Source: an uncultured Oscillospiraceae bacterium | Lineage (GTDB): Bacteria; Bacillota; Clostridia; Oscillospirales; Acutalibacteraceae | DNA length: 16,763 bases | Direction of reading: 5' to 3' | Assembly: GCA_900549755.1 (NCBI GenBank) | Contig: URPQ01000044.1 | Span: 1-16,763, forward strand | The notes under the pieces: model-generated | Databases searched by the model: none | Seen by the model: the letters and a program-made list of their open reading frames with translations, nothing else | What the model was told of the DNA's origin: nothing | Program-made: the position numbers and the translations under genes | Part shown: one piece after another, positions 8,644 through 14,436 of the stretch | How the letters are laid out: every line of letters starts with the position of its first letter | Position numbering within the stretch: position 1 is the stretch's first letter

Positions 8644-9435
8644 ATGAAAAGAATTTTAAGTGTTGCCGTCGCCGCCGTTTTGCTGGTACTTGCAAGCGCC
8701 GGCGCAGCGGCGGCAAAGAAATACCCCGAGCCTACCGACCGTTTTTTCATAAACGATTACGCCGACGTGATAGATTCATCCGCCGAGGATGAAATTTATT
8801 CCCGCGCGGCGGCGCTGTATGAAAAAACAGGCGCTCAGACAGTCGTAGCAGCCGTAAAAAATCTCGGCGGGGAAGAGCCTGCCGAGTATGCCTTAGGGCT
8901 CGGCAGACAGTGGGGAGTAGGGGATAAGAAAAAGAATAACGGCGTTGTAATTCTTTTCGCCCTTGAAGAAAGGCAGATTTATATTGCCGTGGGCTACGGG
9001 CTTGAGGGTGCGCTGCCCGATATTAAGGCAGACCGAATAATCGAAACCTACGGGCTTGAATATTTAAAAGCCGATAATTTTTCCGAGGGTATTCTGCAAA
9101 TCACCAAAGCCGTAATAAACGAGATTTATATTGAGTACGGCGAAGAACCCGAGAAAGGCTACACGCCGATTGACGATTCGGAAGAAGACGGCTATTCCAC
9201 AAAGGTAGCCGTTTCTTGGGCCACGCTTATTGCGGTTGTTTTGCTGTATTTACTTATATTCGGTCGCCGCCGCAGATTTTTCTGGTTTGGCGGACCCGGC
9301 GGATTCGGTGGTTTCGGCGGCGGTGGCTTTTCGGGCGGTTCGTTCGGCGGTCATAGCGGCGGCAGTTTCTCGGGCGGCGGATTTTCCGGTGGCGGCGGCT
9401 CATTCGGCGGCGGCGGTGCCGGCAGAGGTTTTTAA
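8644..9435 (+). CDS. TPM domain protein (YgcG family), secreted and membrane-anchored with Gly-rich tail
   Basis: A 263-residue protein from the ATG at 8644. An in-frame TTG at 8632 has AGGTAA only 3 nt upstream and would add four residues, so the exact start is uncertain; coupling with lemA is likely either way. Residues 1-24 form a signal peptide ending in an Ala cluster. The TPM domain spans about 30-160 (FINDYADVID, then VVILFALEERQIYIAVGYGLEG). A transmembrane helix at about 189-207 is followed by RRRR and a roughly 50-residue Gly/Ser/Phe tail of FGG and SGG repeats. This matches YgcG-type proteins, which co-occur with LemA. Function is unproven; a role in the cell envelope is inferred from topology. 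Confidence 0.88.
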   Translation: MKRILSVAVAAVLLVLASAGAAAAKKYPEPTDRFFINDYADVIDSSAEDEIYSRAAALYEKTGAQTVVAAVKNLGGEEPAEYALGLGRQWGVGDKKKNNGVVILFALEERQIYIAVGYGLEGALPDIKADRIIETYGLEYLKADNFSEGILQITKAVINEIYIEYGEEPEKGYTPIDDSEEDGYSTKVAVSWATLIAVVLLYLLIFGRRRRFFWFGGPGGFGGFGGGGFSGGSFGGHSGGSFSGGGFSGGGGSFGGGGAGRGF

Positions 9436-9467
9436 TTTATTAAATTTTTCGGAGAGGTTGTTATTAA

Positions 9468-10601
9468 ATGGCTCAAAGCGATTACGGCGAATATATGAAA
9501 GAACTTGAAAAAAAGCTGTCCGGTAACGCCTCTTATGAGAATATTTCCGAAGAAAAACACACTTCCGCATATAAACCGACTCATAAAAAAGCGCATAAAA
9601 GCCCATTTTACAGGGTAATAAAAATCCGCCCCGGCGCTATTATAGCCGTAATTGCCGTTATAGCAATTATAGGCGTGACGGTTTCGGTTGTCACACGCAG
9701 GACAAGCCGTATAAAATCGGCAAAAATTGCCCAAAACAGCACTTTATCCGATACTGCCGCATCAGCCGTGACCGAAGAACCCAAAGAACCGCTTATAACG
9801 TACGAATTTGGCGAAGGGACCGCCGAAATTCCGACTACTAATGATGCGGGCGCGGCAATTATTGTCAATCTCGAAACGCATAAGGTAGTGGCGGCGCGCA
9901 ACGCCAATGAGCATTTTTATCCGGCGTCAACCACAAAGGTTATGACGCTCTTGGTCGCGCAGGAAAATATTAAAAGCTATGACGACACTTTCACCATGAC
10001 AACCGATATTACCGACCCGTTATTTGTAGCCGAGGCTACGGTTGCGGGCTTTCTGAACGGCGAGGTCATTAAAATGATCGATCTGCTGTACGGCACAATT
10101 TTGCCGTCCGGCGCCGATGCCGCCGTGGGTCTTGCAACCAAAATATCCGGCGGCGAAGCCCAGTTTGTCGAGCTGATGAATAAAAAGGTTGAGGAATTAG
10201 GTCTTAAAAACACCCATTTTACAAACGTTACTGGGCTGTTTGATAAGAACCACTATACATCGGCTTACGATATGGCTGTAATATTGGAAACCGCAATTCA
10301 GAATCCGCTCTGCCGTAAAATTCTTTCTACATACCAGTACCGCAGCAATCCCACAAATAAACACCCCGACGGCATTCCAATGAGTGCCACGCTGTTTAAT
10401 TATATGTACGGCACTGAGCCTGAAACCGCAACTATCGTGGGCGGAAAAACAGGCTTTGTAAACGAATCCGGCTTTTGTATTGCGTCGTTCGGCAAAAACA
10501 ATACCACAAATAACGAGTACATAGTTGTAACTCTGAAAAATTCCTCGCGCTGGCCCGCAATCCACGGACAGATAGATTTATATAAGCAATTCGTACAGTA
10601 A
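9468..10601 (+). CDS. D-alanyl-D-alanine carboxypeptidase (peptidase S11, DacA/PBP5-like), N-terminally anchored
   Basis: A 377-residue penicillin-binding protein expected to trim the terminal D-Ala from peptidoglycan pentapeptides outside the membrane. The three active-site motifs are present: S154-T-T-K157 (SxxK, nucleophile S154), S214-G-A (the SxN position, with Ala replacing Asn) and K327-T-G. Unlike secreted DacA proteins it has a polar cytoplasmic tail of about 55 residues before one helix (about 57-75), so it is a type II membrane protein, and there is no long C-terminal amphipathic anchor domain. GGAGAGG (9451-9457) precedes the ATG by 10 nt. No terminator was seen in the 113 bases after its stop; the mobile element begins there. 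Confidence 0.92.
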   Translation: MAQSDYGEYMKELEKKLSGNASYENISEEKHTSAYKPTHKKAHKSPFYRVIKIRPGAIIAVIAVIAIIGVTVSVVTRRTSRIKSAKIAQNSTLSDTAASAVTEEPKEPLITYEFGEGTAEIPTTNDAGAAIIVNLETHKVVAARNANEHFYPASTTKVMTLLVAQENIKSYDDTFTMTTDITDPLFVAEATVAGFLNGEVIKMIDLLYGTILPSGADAAVGLATKISGGEAQFVELMNKKVEELGLKNTHFTNVTGLFDKNHYTSAYDMAVILETAIQNPLCRKILSTYQYRSNPTNKHPDGIPMSATLFNYMYGTEPETATIVGGKTGFVNESGFCIASFGKNNTTNNEYIVVTLKNSSRWPAIHGQIDLYKQFVQ

Positions 10602-10714
10602 ATCGGATAACAAAACATTTAATAACTCATACTTACAAACCGATACCCGCAAATACGGCTGATAACCGTAAACGCACCGATAATCGAATATTTTCCTCGC
10701 ATACTTCTTCCCCC

Positions 10715-10744
10715 AATTGCGTGAAATATTCATTTTACGCAATT
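10715..10744. repeat. Left attachment site (att), inverted repeat with direct-repeat core
   Basis: The site is AATTGCGTGAAAT (10715-10727), spacer ATTC without loss of symmetry, then ATTTTACGCAATT (10732-10744). The two arms are inverted repeats with one mismatch, as expected for two recombinase binding sites around a crossover. Its right part, 10727-10744, is identical to 14612-14629. The 3' end of the sigma-like gene, including its TGA stop, lies in this repeat. Confidence 0.8.
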
Positions 10745-11245
10745 CGCAGTTGTTCGGCGCGCGTACCGCAATAGAAACGCCGCCCCCTTTGTGAACTTCG
10801 CGAAATGCAGATTTAACTCAATTTTGTCAAGCCCGCGTTTTTCGGCGTTGTTTATCGCTTGCCGTGTGCAGCCTTTGCGGCGCGCTATTTCGTCGAAAGT
10901 ATAGCCGCTTATCCTGTGGTAAATTATCGCGCTGCGCTCGGGTGCATTAAGCTCTGCCAGCGCTGCTTTTATTGCTATTTCGGCGGTAAAATCTGCGGCT
11001 ATCACGGCGGGCTGTTCGTCGGTCGGCTGCGGCTGCCGTTGCAGTTCGCGCGCATAGCGTATAAACTCGTTTCGCAAAGCTACCGCCACATACCGTTGCG
11101 AAATTGCCCGCCCGCTGCTGCAAAGCTCCCACAATTTCAGCCATAGCTGCGCCGCCATATCCTCGCCGCCGTATCGCCGCGCATAGTGCTTTATCAGCGG
11201 TGCGAAAACCTCGTTAAGCCGTTCAATGTCCCGTTTATGGTACAC
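10730..11245 (-). CDS. Small sigma-70-like protein (regions 2 and 4)
   Basis: A 171-residue protein. Residues about 28-66 (EDMAAQLWLKLWELC ... VALRNEFIRYAREL) resemble sigma region 2, and 95-142 resemble region 4 with a helix-turn-helix at about 117-138 (FDEIARRKGCTRQAIN). It could direct RNA polymerase to element promoters, or act as a DNA-binding regulator of excision as sigma-like proteins of some integrative elements do; both are inferences. The start is GTG at 11245. Its ribosome site GGGGG is formed by the last codons of the integrase gene, whose stop is 2 nt upstream, so the two are likely coupled. The C-terminus (NCVK, then TGA) is encoded by the attachment site. The last 25 residues are basic and lack recognised homology. 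Confidence 0.75.
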   Translation of the reverse strand: MYHKRDIERLNEVFAPLIKHYARRYGGEDMAAQLWLKLWELCSSGRAISQRYVAVALRNEFIRYARELQRQPQPTDEQPAVIAADFTAEIAIKAALAELNAPERSAIIYHRISGYTFDEIARRKGCTRQAINNAEKRGLDKIELNLHFAKFTKGAAFLLRYARRTTANCVK

Positions 11246-11247
11246 TC

Positions 11248-11763
11248 TTAAACCCCCTTAAAATCGCGCTTTTTGCGCGTTATGTTCGCCATTGCATAAA
11301 GCATTGTTACAGCCTCGCTGCTGTGGTTCAGCAGCCGCTTTATCCGCTGCAAATCCTGCCCGCTGCGCTGGTATTCCTCAACCGCAAATTCTTTGCGGGC
11401 GCTGTGCGGCGTTATGTTTTCCTTTACTCTAAAAAGCGCTGCTGCGCGTTTTAGGTCTTTCCACACCGCCTGCCGCGTTCGGTGCTGCCGCCCGTCCGTG
11501 CGGTGTTCAAAAACATAGTGCTGCCCCGCGCAAGCAAGGCAGCGCGCCGTCAGCTCGTTCGGCAGTCTCACCGTGCGCGTTTTGCCCGTCTTCTGCTCGC
11601 GTATCGTAAAGCGCTGTTTCCGCACCCGTTCGGGTGTCAGCGCCAGCACGTCGGTTATGCGCAAACCCGTTGCAAGGCTCACTTCGCAAGCAAGCCTGTT
11701 TTCGGGTGTCAGTGCCGCGAGTATATGTTTAAAATCGCCCCTCGGTATCCATTCACTACGCAT
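11248..11763 (-). CDS. Catalytic-domain-only tyrosine recombinase (integrase)
   Basis: A 171-residue site-specific recombinase with every catalytic residue of the family: R35 (TGLRITDVLAL), K58 (EQKTGKTR), H120-x-x-R123 (PHSARKEF), H147 (LLNHSS) and the nucleophile Y156 (TMLYAM). It should cut and rejoin the att sites through a 3'-phosphotyrosine intermediate. It starts just before the catalytic domain, so the usual N-terminal arm-binding and core-binding domains (roughly 100-180 residues) are absent. The start is supported by GGGGGTGA immediately upstream of ATG 11763, and the intergenic gap to rep is only 37 nt, so the missing domains are not hidden in this frame. Core binding may be supplied by another protein or not needed. 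Confidence 0.88.
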   Translation of the reverse strand: MRSEWIPRGDFKHILAALTPENRLACEVSLATGLRITDVLALTPERVRKQRFTIREQKTGKTRTVRLPNELTARCLACAGQHYVFEHRTDGRQHRTRQAVWKDLKRAAALFRVKENITPHSARKEFAVEEYQRSGQDLQRIKRLLNHSSEAVTMLYAMANITRKKRDFKGV

Positions 11764-11800
11764 TTTCTCACCCCCTTTTCACTTTCCTAAAAATGTAAAC

Positions 11801-12748
11801 TCATCTGCTTTTTAGCTCGCCCGTGGCGCGGTCAAGCTGGTATTCTTTCACTTTCACAAAGTCGTTTTCAAAGTCCCAGTTATCCACGGGGCATTTATCA
11901 AAGCTACGCCACTCCAGTTTTTCCCGCCCCTTTAAACCTTGACTTGCAAAGAAAAGGTGCGCGCCGCTTTTCCGTGCCGTTTCGGCTACGTCCTTTGTCA
12001 CATACTTCGTTATGTATTTTGCCGCCGCTGTCCCGTTCTCTATTTCGGTACACGTAAAATAGCCGAAACTGCGGCGATAGCGCGTCCAGTCGTATATTTT
12101 CACGCCCTCTTTAAGCTGCTTGCGCAAGCGCTGCGGCAGCTTTTCGTCCAGCGTAAAAAGCCGCAAATCGTCGGGGGTCAAGCCCTTTAAAAACCCGTGC
12201 ATATGCCAGCCGCCCTTTTTATGCTTTTCGGGTATCAGCAGGTATTTTATTTTGTCCCCCGCCGCTCTGCTGCGGTTCAGGTTGCGCACCAGCTGCGCAA
12301 AATCTTCCCGAAACTCCGCAAGGTTGAAACGGTCGCGCTTTTCTTTGTCCTGTGTGAACGTGCAAAAATGTGTAAACTCATTGCACGCGGCAAGCTCAAA
12401 AATGCGGGCGCGGGTGCGCGAAAGCGATTGAGCAAAGCGCTCCGCGCTCTGCTCTGCGCTCTGCTCCGCATTTTCCGCTTTGCCCTTAATCTTCGTTTTT
12501 TTGCCCCTCTCGCCCGTTTTTATGGCGGGGCACGTTTTGAGATACACCACCTTGATAATATCGCCGTAGCGGTAAATATTGAACACGTCGTGTGTAGCGT
12601 GCTGTTTCGGCTCGCTCGGTGGGGTGGTCGTCGGCGGCGAAACGGATATTTCGCCGTTGTCGCTGCGCTCCTTATATTCTTTTTCAAGCTGCTGCTGTAA
12701 CCAGTCTTGCAGCTCGGAATACGGGGCGCTTTCAAGAAATGATTTCAT
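11801..12748 (-). CDS. HUH-type rolling-circle replication initiator (REP_ORF2/G2P-like)
   Basis: A 315-residue endonuclease from ATG 12748; a TTG at 12760 could add four residues. Motif 1 is FTHFCTFT (about 125-131). Motif 2 is the metal-binding HUH, GGWHMHGFLKG, with H182 and H184. Motif 3 is AKYITKYVTKD, with Y245 and Y249 as candidate nicking tyrosines and K248. This Y-x-x-K-Y layout resembles initiators of gokushoviruses, inovirus G2P and related plasmids. It should nick one strand at an origin and stay linked to the 5' end. Residues about 80-120 hold a charged AEQSAEQSAE segment. No good Shine-Dalgarno is seen before either start. An inverted repeat lies over the putative promoter (12794-12812), so autoregulation is likely. 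Confidence 0.85.
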   Translation of the reverse strand: MKSFLESAPYSELQDWLQQQLEKEYKERSDNGEISVSPPTTTPPSEPKQHATHDVFNIYRYGDIIKVVYLKTCPAIKTGERGKKTKIKGKAENAEQSAEQSAERFAQSLSRTRARIFELAACNEFTHFCTFTQDKEKRDRFNLAEFREDFAQLVRNLNRSRAAGDKIKYLLIPEKHKKGGWHMHGFLKGLTPDDLRLFTLDEKLPQRLRKQLKEGVKIYDWTRYRRSFGYFTCTEIENGTAAAKYITKYVTKDVAETARKSGAHLFFASQGLKGREKLEWRSFDKCPVDNWDFENDFVKVKEYQLDRATGELKSR

Positions 12749-12786
12749 CTGTAAACACAAAACTACCGCTTTATGTTACCTAGTCA

Positions 12787-12812
12787 AGTATATGTAGAAA
12801 CTAAGTTTCTAC
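12787..12812 (-). promoter_or_regulatory. Putative rep promoter with palindromic operator
   Basis: On the - strand, TATACT (12792-12787) is a good -10 box, about 35-40 nt before the rep ATG; a matching -35 is weak (TTAGTA at 12815-12810, 17 nt spacing). Directly behind the -10 is a perfect inverted repeat, GTAGAAACT-A-AGTTTCTAC (12794-12812), filling the promoter spacer. This geometry fits a repressor site, possibly bound by Rep, the sigma-like protein or a small element protein. Confidence 0.5.
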
Positions 12813-12817
12813 TAAAG

Positions 12818-12853
12818 CCCGCGCACGGGCGCGGGGTGACGGCGCACTGCGCC
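12818..12853. repeat. Two adjacent GC-rich hairpins upstream of rep
   Basis: CCCGCGC (12818-12824) pairs with GCGCGGG (12829-12835) across a 4-nt loop, and GGCGCA (12841-12846) pairs with TGCGCC (12848-12853). They follow the rep operator within a few bases and could affect replication or transcription entering rep. Confidence 0.5.
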
Positions 12854-12874
12854 GAGAGGAAAAACGGGCTGACA

Positions 12875-12892
12875 AGCGCCAGCGCTGGCGCT
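12875..12892. repeat. Perfect 18-bp palindrome
   Basis: AGCGCCAGCGCTGGCGCT reads the same on both strands with no spacer. It lies between the paired hairpins and the origin-like repeat in the non-coding tract. It could bind a dimeric protein or extrude as a cruciform; no function is established. Confidence 0.55.
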
Positions 12893-12931
12893 GCTGCCGC
12901 CGTGGTTGATTATCGGGGACGGCTCACGCCC

Positions 12932-12969
12932 TGTCAAGGATTGAACAAGCGGCTGCGCCGTCCTTGACA
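12932..12969. repeat. Origin-like inverted repeat (candidate double-strand origin)
   Basis: TGTCAAGGA (12932-12940) and TCCTTGACA (12961-12969) are perfect 9-bp arms around a 20-nt loop. Each arm contains CTTGACA, close to the CTTGATA nick sequence of pC194- and phiX174-type origins. It lies about 185 bases upstream of the Rep start in a tract with several other hairpins. Assignment as the Rep nick site is an inference. Confidence 0.4.
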
Positions 12970-13133
12970 TTTCGTGAACCGCTGCGGCTGCACTCTGCCC
13001 GCCGCCCAGCCGTCCCCGCTGGGGGCGGTATCGTCGGCGGGTGTGCCCCACGGCTACGGCTCTGCGCCTGCCTCGGGGCACTTCCTCGGTGTGCGCGCTG
13101 TCGTTCGGGCGGGCGCTCGTTCTGTCGCGCCCT

Positions 13134-13156
13134 AAAAAGCCCCCCCGGGGCTTTTT
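13134..13156. terminator. Bidirectional intrinsic terminator within the GC tract
   Basis: AAAAAGCCCC (13134-13143) pairs perfectly with GGGGCTTTTT (13147-13156) over a 3-nt loop, leaving a T5 run at the base in either direction. It would stop transcription coming from the small-gene cassette before rep on the - strand, and any + strand transcript starting near 12800. It implies rep has its own promoter. Confidence 0.7.
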
Positions 13157-13662
13157 CCCTCGCTCCTTTATCGCCAACCGTCGCGCTGCGGCGCTCCTCT
13201 GGCTGCGCGCCCGCTCCGCGGCTGCGGCGTGGCGCCACCCCCCGCTCCGCCCAGTCGCTCCACTAGCGCCCTCGTCCGTCTCTCGGCAAGGGCTGCGCAA
13301 GCGCTCGTCCCTCGCGCCCTTGCCTGTCGCTCCCTCGCGCGCTTTTCCGCTCCCTTCGGCTCGGTCGGGCGCGGTCGTTCGGCGCTGCGGCTTGCTCTCG
13401 CTGCGCCGTTCCCCTCGCTCTGTGCCGCGCCCTCGGTCGCCCCACGCGGTTCCCCCCGTCGCCAGCCTTTTCTGCCGCTCCCGCTCCTCGGCGGGGGGCT
13501 CTCGCGGTCGCCCCTGCGGGGTCTCCCGCTCGGGTGGGTGCGCTCCGCGCCCCCCGCCGTCCTATTCCGCCGCGCCGTGGGCGGCGCTGTTTCTTCGTTT
13601 CCCGTCGGTGTGCGCTGCGCTTTCCTCTCTCTGCGCTGCGGCGCAGGGGTCACCACCCCCCG

Positions 13663-13678
13663 CCCGCCTCTAGGCGGG
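13663..13678. repeat. GC hairpin just after the small-gene cassette
   Basis: CCCGCCT (13663-13669) and AGGCGGG (13672-13678) form a perfect 7-bp stem, 16 bases downstream of the stop of the 89-residue gene on the - strand. No T-run follows on that strand, so it is more likely an mRNA 3'-end stabiliser or part of the tract's structure than a terminator. Confidence 0.4.
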
Positions 13679-13693
13679 TGCGGTGCTCTAGCG

Positions 13694-13963
13694 TTACTCC
13701 CGTTGGTTTCCGTCAGCTTTCGGCATATCGTCAATTATCGTCACGGTGTCGGGGGTCTCGGGGTTTTCCCCCAAAGCCCGCAGCAGCTGCTCAAAGCTTT
13801 TGTTTTCCTCTGCTGCGCGCAGCATTAGCTTTACCGCTACTAGGTCATAGCCCGTTATTTTGCCTTTTGGTTTGTATGGTCTTATTTCGTCTGTCATAAA
13901 GCCCTCGGGCAGCGGGCGCGCCAAAGCCTGTTGCAGCGCTGTTTTAAATTTGTTTTCGCTCAT
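13694..13963 (-). CDS. 89-residue hypothetical element protein
   Basis: A soluble, mostly helical protein without cysteine. Residues about 36-68 (ITGYDLVAVKLMLRAAEEN ... LLRALGENPET) faintly recall the alternating Ala/Leu pattern of small phage packaging-associated proteins; this is a weak resemblance and I assign no function. The ATG overlaps the upstream stop as ATGA, showing translational coupling and supporting that both are real genes. It is the last gene before the non-coding GC tract. Composition is ordinary, unlike the tract that follows, and the frame ends sharply where the tract begins. Confidence 0.65.
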   Translation of the reverse strand: MSENKFKTALQQALARPLPEGFMTDEIRPYKPKGKITGYDLVAVKLMLRAAEENKSFEQLLRALGENPETPDTVTIIDDMPKADGNQRE

Positions 13964-14190
13964 CTTATGCCGCCGCTTTTAATAAGCTCGTCCCAGTGGT
14001 GCAAGCTCTCTTGCAGCATAGGGCAGCCGTAGCCCTTTGCGGCGCTGAAATTGCGTTCTTTTTTCCACGGGCAAGGCGGCGCACTGTTCGGTCGGCACTT
14101 CTGCCGCGCTGCCTGCTGTCGGGCGCAGTGTTCGCATATCGCTATGCCCGCCAGCCCGCGCAAGAATGTCATTTTTCTATTGTTTTCCAC
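13960..14190 (-). CDS. 76-residue Cys-rich hypothetical element protein
   Basis: The start is GTG at 14190, with AGAGGTG about 8 nt upstream that overlaps the stop of the preceding small gene. Cysteines at 19, 22, 32, 40 and 56 (ICEHC, then single Cys residues) suggest a small zinc-binding domain. The first half holds a basic segment (ARQQAARQKCR), so nucleic acid binding is possible. The C-terminus ends in an amphipathic helix (LHHWDELIKS). Coupled by ATGA to the 89-residue gene. I do not recognise the family. Confidence 0.65.
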   Translation of the reverse strand: MENNRKMTFLRGLAGIAICEHCARQQAARQKCRPNSAPPCPWKKERNFSAAKGYGCPMLQESLHHWDELIKSGGIR

Positions 14191-14196
14191 GGCGTT

Positions 14197-14361
14197 TCAC
14201 CTCTTTTCAATGGTTTTAGGCTCAAAGCCTTCAAAAAATTCACACTCGTGTTCGGGGTCGGTCTTTTCGACTGTCAAATCGCAGTAAAACGGGTCGGGGT
14301 CGCACTCTTCCATACCGGGGTCTACAAGGCAAAATTTGCAATTCCTGCATACTCTCTGCAT
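14197..14361 (-). CDS. 54-residue Cys-rich small protein
   Basis: A short frame from ATG 14361 to TGA 14197 with a good ribosome site (AAAGGAGTG, about 8 nt upstream). Its product starts MQRVCRNCKFCLVDPGMEEC and has Cys at 5, 8, 11, 20, 27 and 40. The spacing and the sequence FYCDLTVEKTDPEHECEFFE recall small phage and plasmid proteins of Clostridia with a CxxC knuckle and an acidic tail, likely zinc-binding. Its stop is 6 nt before the next start and forms part of that gene's ribosome site. It is the first gene of a three-gene cassette. A TATAAA (14400-14395) lies upstream, but no convincing -35 accompanies it. Confidence 0.7.
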   Translation of the reverse strand: MQRVCRNCKFCLVDPGMEECDPDPFYCDLTVEKTDPEHECEFFEGFEPKTIEKR

Positions 14362-14401
14362 TTTTTTTCACTCCTTTTCTGCGTATTGCTTAAATTTATA
14401 C

Positions 14402-14430
14402 TTGACTTTTCCGTGTCGCTGTGGTAAGCT
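14402..14430 (+). promoter_or_regulatory. Sigma-A-type promoter for the candidate small RNA
   Basis: TTGACT (14402-14407) is a 5/6 match to the -35 consensus, followed by exactly 17 bases and TAAGCT (14425-14430), which keeps the three most conserved -10 positions. It points toward the structured segment and the strong terminator. It lies back to back with the possible - strand promoter of the small-gene cassette (TATAAA at 14400-14395), so the two could interfere or be regulated together. Confidence 0.6.
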
Positions 14431-14436
14431 ATTCCA

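Larger units (their letters stand above)
12813..13693. other. Hyper-GC, A-poor tract without a credible gene
   Basis: About 880 bases between rep and the small-gene cassette hold no recognisable protein. The + strand is strongly C- and T-rich and A-poor; for example I count only 2 A and 29 C in 13441-13500. Because stop codons need A on the reading strand or T on the complement, frames stay open on both strands by composition alone, and their conceptual products are Arg/Ala/Pro-rich with no domain. The hexamer CGCTCC occurs ten times between 13161 and 13546. Several perfect hairpins are present: 12818-12835, 12841-12853, 12875-12892, 12932-12969, 13134-13156 and 13663-13678. Candidate roles are replication origins and/or a long structured RNA. 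Confidence 0.6.

Noticed and set aside
13161..13546. CGCTCC repeats as classical iterons
   Set aside because: Start-to-start spacing is irregular (from 6 to 128 bases) and not helical-turn phased, and a strongly C-rich tract raises the chance frequency.
13041..13828. Long open frames on both strands in the GC tract (for example 13041-13673 +, 13229-13828 +, 13168-13734 -, 12812-13300 -)
   Set aside because: They overlap each other on both strands, encode Arg/Ala/Pro-rich low-complexity products without domains, and are explained by scarcity of A and T, which removes stop codons. No convincing ribosome sites.
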